Shown: piece after piece, positions 62,554 to 64,000 of the stretch
How the letters are laid out: each line of letters begins with the position of its first letter
Position numbering within the stretch: position 1 is the stretch's first letter
From: Methylocystis hirsuta
GTDB taxonomy: Bacteria; Pseudomonadota; Alphaproteobacteria; Rhizobiales; Beijerinckiaceae
Direction: 5' to 3'
Assembly (NCBI RefSeq): GCF_003722355.1
Contig: NZ_QWDD01000001.1
Coordinates: forward strand, 248,001-312,000
Length of the DNA: 64,000 nt
Program-made: the position numbers and the translations under genes
Notes under the pieces: generated by a model
The model's input: only the letters and a program-made list of their open reading frames with translations
The model's database searches: none
Told to the model about the DNA's origin: nothing

Positions 62554-64000
62554 ATGGCGATTTCCACCAAGTTGATGATGCGTCAGGGCCAAGCCCTGGT
62601 GATGACGCCGCAGCTGCTTCAGGCGATCAAGCTGCTGCAGTTTTCCAATTTGGAGCTTGCCGCCTTTTTGCATGATGAGCTCGAGCGCAATCCGCTGCTC
62701 GAAGCGCAGGAAGGCGATGGCGGCGCCGACGCGGCCGATCATGGTTCGCAGGGCGCCGAGCCGAGCGGCGCAGAGGCCGTCGAAGGGCCGCAGGAGGGCG
62801 ATTGGGCGCGGCAGGATCTCGCCGTCGACTCCGCGACGCTCTCCGCCGATCTCGGCGCCGACATGAGCAATACTTTTGAGGCCGAGGGCCCAGCGATCGG
62901 AGAGCGGGCGCGGGATGACGCCCCCGACGGGGCCGGCCTTTCGGCGACCTCCTGGACCGGCGCCGCCGGCGGCGGGTCGGCCGACGGCGAAGCGCCCAAT
63001 CTCGAAGCCTATATCGCCGACCGTCAGAATCTTCACGAGCATCTCGCCGAACAGCTGGCGCTCGCCTGTCCGGATCCGCGTCACAGAATCATCGGCCAGG
63101 CGATCATCGATGCGATCGACGACAGCGGCTATCTGCGAGAAGACCTTGGCGAGATCGCCGCCCGTCTCGAGGCGGACAGGGCGGAGGCCGAGCGCATTCT
63201 CGCGACGATCCAGACCTTCGACCCTTCCGGCGTCGGCGCGCGCGATCTCGCGGAATGCCTCGCGATCCAGCTCAAGGAGCGCGACCGCTACGATCCGGCG
63301 ATGCAAGCGTTCGTCGCCAATCTCCCGCTCGTCGCGCGCCGCGATTTTGCGCAACTCGCCAAGCTGTGCGGCGTCGACGACGAAGACATCGCCGACATGG
63401 CGGCGGAGCTGCGCCGGCTGGAGCCAAAGCCCGGCCGAGCGTTCGGCGGCGCCCCGATTCAGCCGCTCGTCGCCGACGTCATTGTTCGCGCCGCTGCCGA
63501 CGGCGCCTGGCACGTGGAGCTCAATGCTGACGCGTTGCCGCGCGTATTGGTCAATCACAGTTATGCGGCGCAAGTCAGCGCCGTCGCCACCGGCCCCGCG
63601 GACAAAAGCTTCATTTCGAGCTGCCTGCAGAACGCCAACTGGTTGACCAAGAGTCTCGAGCAGAGGGCCCGCACCATTCTACGCGTCGCCTCTGAAATCG
63701 TGCGACTGCAGGACGCCTTCCTCACGCATGGCGTCGAACATCTGCGTCCGCTGAACTTGCGCACGGTCGCCGATGCGATCGGCATGCATGAGTCGACGGT
63801 CTCGCGGGTGACGTCGAACAAATACATGATGACGCCGCGTGGCGTCTTCGAGCTCAAATACTTCTTCTCCGCGTCGATCGCCACGACGAGCGGCGCGGCC
63901 GCGCATTCGGCCGAAGCGGTGCGCTTTCGCATCAAGCAGATGATCGATCGGGAAACGCCCGACGGCATCCTGTCGGACGACGCGATCGTCGAACGGCTGA
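62554..64000 (+). CDS. rpoN: RNA polymerase sigma-54 factor (partial, runs off the window)
   Basis: Sigma-54 directs RNA polymerase to -24/-12 promoters and needs enhancer-binding ATPases. Region I is the N-terminal Gln/Leu-rich MAISTKLMMRQGQALVMTPQ then LLQAIKLLQFSNLELAAFL. An acidic region II (about 50-145) and the core-binding and helix-turn-helix parts (LRTVADAIGMHESTVSRVTSNKYM) follow. The reading frame is open at the window end after about 482 codons; the RpoN box lies beyond. ATG at 62554. Confidence 0.97.
   Translation, partial: MAISTKLMMRQGQALVMTPQLLQAIKLLQFSNLELAAFLHDELERNPLLEAQEGDGGADAADHGSQGAEPSGAEAVEGPQEGDWARQDLAVDSATLSADLGADMSNTFEAEGPAIGERARDDAPDGAGLSATSWTGAAGGGSADGEAPNLEAYIADRQNLHEHLAEQLALACPDPRHRIIGQAIIDAIDDSGYLREDLGEIAARLEADRAEAERILATIQTFDPSGVGARDLAECLAIQLKERDRYDPAMQAFVANLPLVARRDFAQLAKLCGVDDEDIADMAAELRRLEPKPGRAFGGAPIQPLVADVIVRAAADGAWHVELNADALPRVLVNHSYAAQVSAVATGPADKSFISSCLQNANWLTKSLEQRARTILRVASEIVRLQDAFLTHGVEHLRPLNLRTVADAIGMHESTVSRVTSNKYMMTPRGVFELKYFFSASIATTSGAAAHSAEAVRFRIKQMIDRETPDGILSDDAIVERL

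Overview
The window is about 64 kb of GC-rich chromosomal DNA with the gene content and gene order of an alphaproteobacterium of the Rhizobiales (Hyphomicrobiales). The best guess at family level is Methylocystaceae/Beijerinckiaceae, but no methanotrophy gene is in view, so this is inference. Supporting signs are the block maf-coaE-dnaQ/secB/fxsA/Tim44/mltA/smr facing hemE-hemJ-rho-mnmE-mnmG-rsmG-parA-parB, a Mic60-hemY pair, Omp25-type porin-like barrels, and the orders purL-bolA-grxD and fabD-fabG-acpP-fabF-mltG-yicC-gmk.

Layout. 1-7.8 kb: trmD, dps, 3-hydroxyacyl-CoA dehydrogenase, etfBA, a low-GC zinc-ribbon orphan, a rhomboid protease and a polysaccharide flippase. 7.8-15 kb: a repeat-filled gap, ileS carrying an in-frame palindromic element, a small membrane protein, ribF, a MaoC hydratase, a HAD hydrolase and beta-carbonic anhydrase. 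15-20 kb: CoA-ester lyase, Mic60, HemY, and a low-GC islet with a TerB-like/BRCT protein and a lipoprotein. 20-38 kb: the origin-proximal core. Leftward genes (smr to maf) and rightward genes (hemE to parB) diverge from an AT-rich gap at 25.74-26.14 kb, the candidate oriC. Two exact parS sites flank or lie inside mnmG/rsmG. A SIR2-TPR two-gene cassette interrupts rho and mnmE. 38-46 kb: a double-barrel outer-membrane fusion protein, purL-bolA-grxD interleaved with three tiny secreted proteins that share a C-terminal motif, then pdxA-rsmA, with rsmA carrying a second in-frame palindromic element. 46-56 kb: a toxin-antitoxin pair, gmk, yicC, an oversized mltG and the fatty-acid cluster, interrupted by an Omp25-type gene on the other strand. 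56-64 kb: a Tat-type deaminase, two low-GC membrane proteins, acs, a membrane cyclic-nucleotide-binding protein, leuD, a large palindromic repeat, lptB and the start of rpoN, which runs off the window.

How the genes work together. EtfAB, the 3-hydroxyacyl-CoA dehydrogenase, the MaoC hydratase, the CoA-ester lyase and Acs form a loose acyl-CoA/acetyl-CoA theme. fabD/G/F with acpP make fatty acids for an envelope served by mltG, mltA, lptB, the flippase and the barrels. ParAB and parS segregate the origin region. Palindromic repeats are a recurring feature and appear in gaps and, twice, inside essential genes without breaking the frame. The most interesting novel candidates are those gene-invading repeats, the GM-[AM]-[LFY]-D secreted peptides and the SIR2-TPR cassette.
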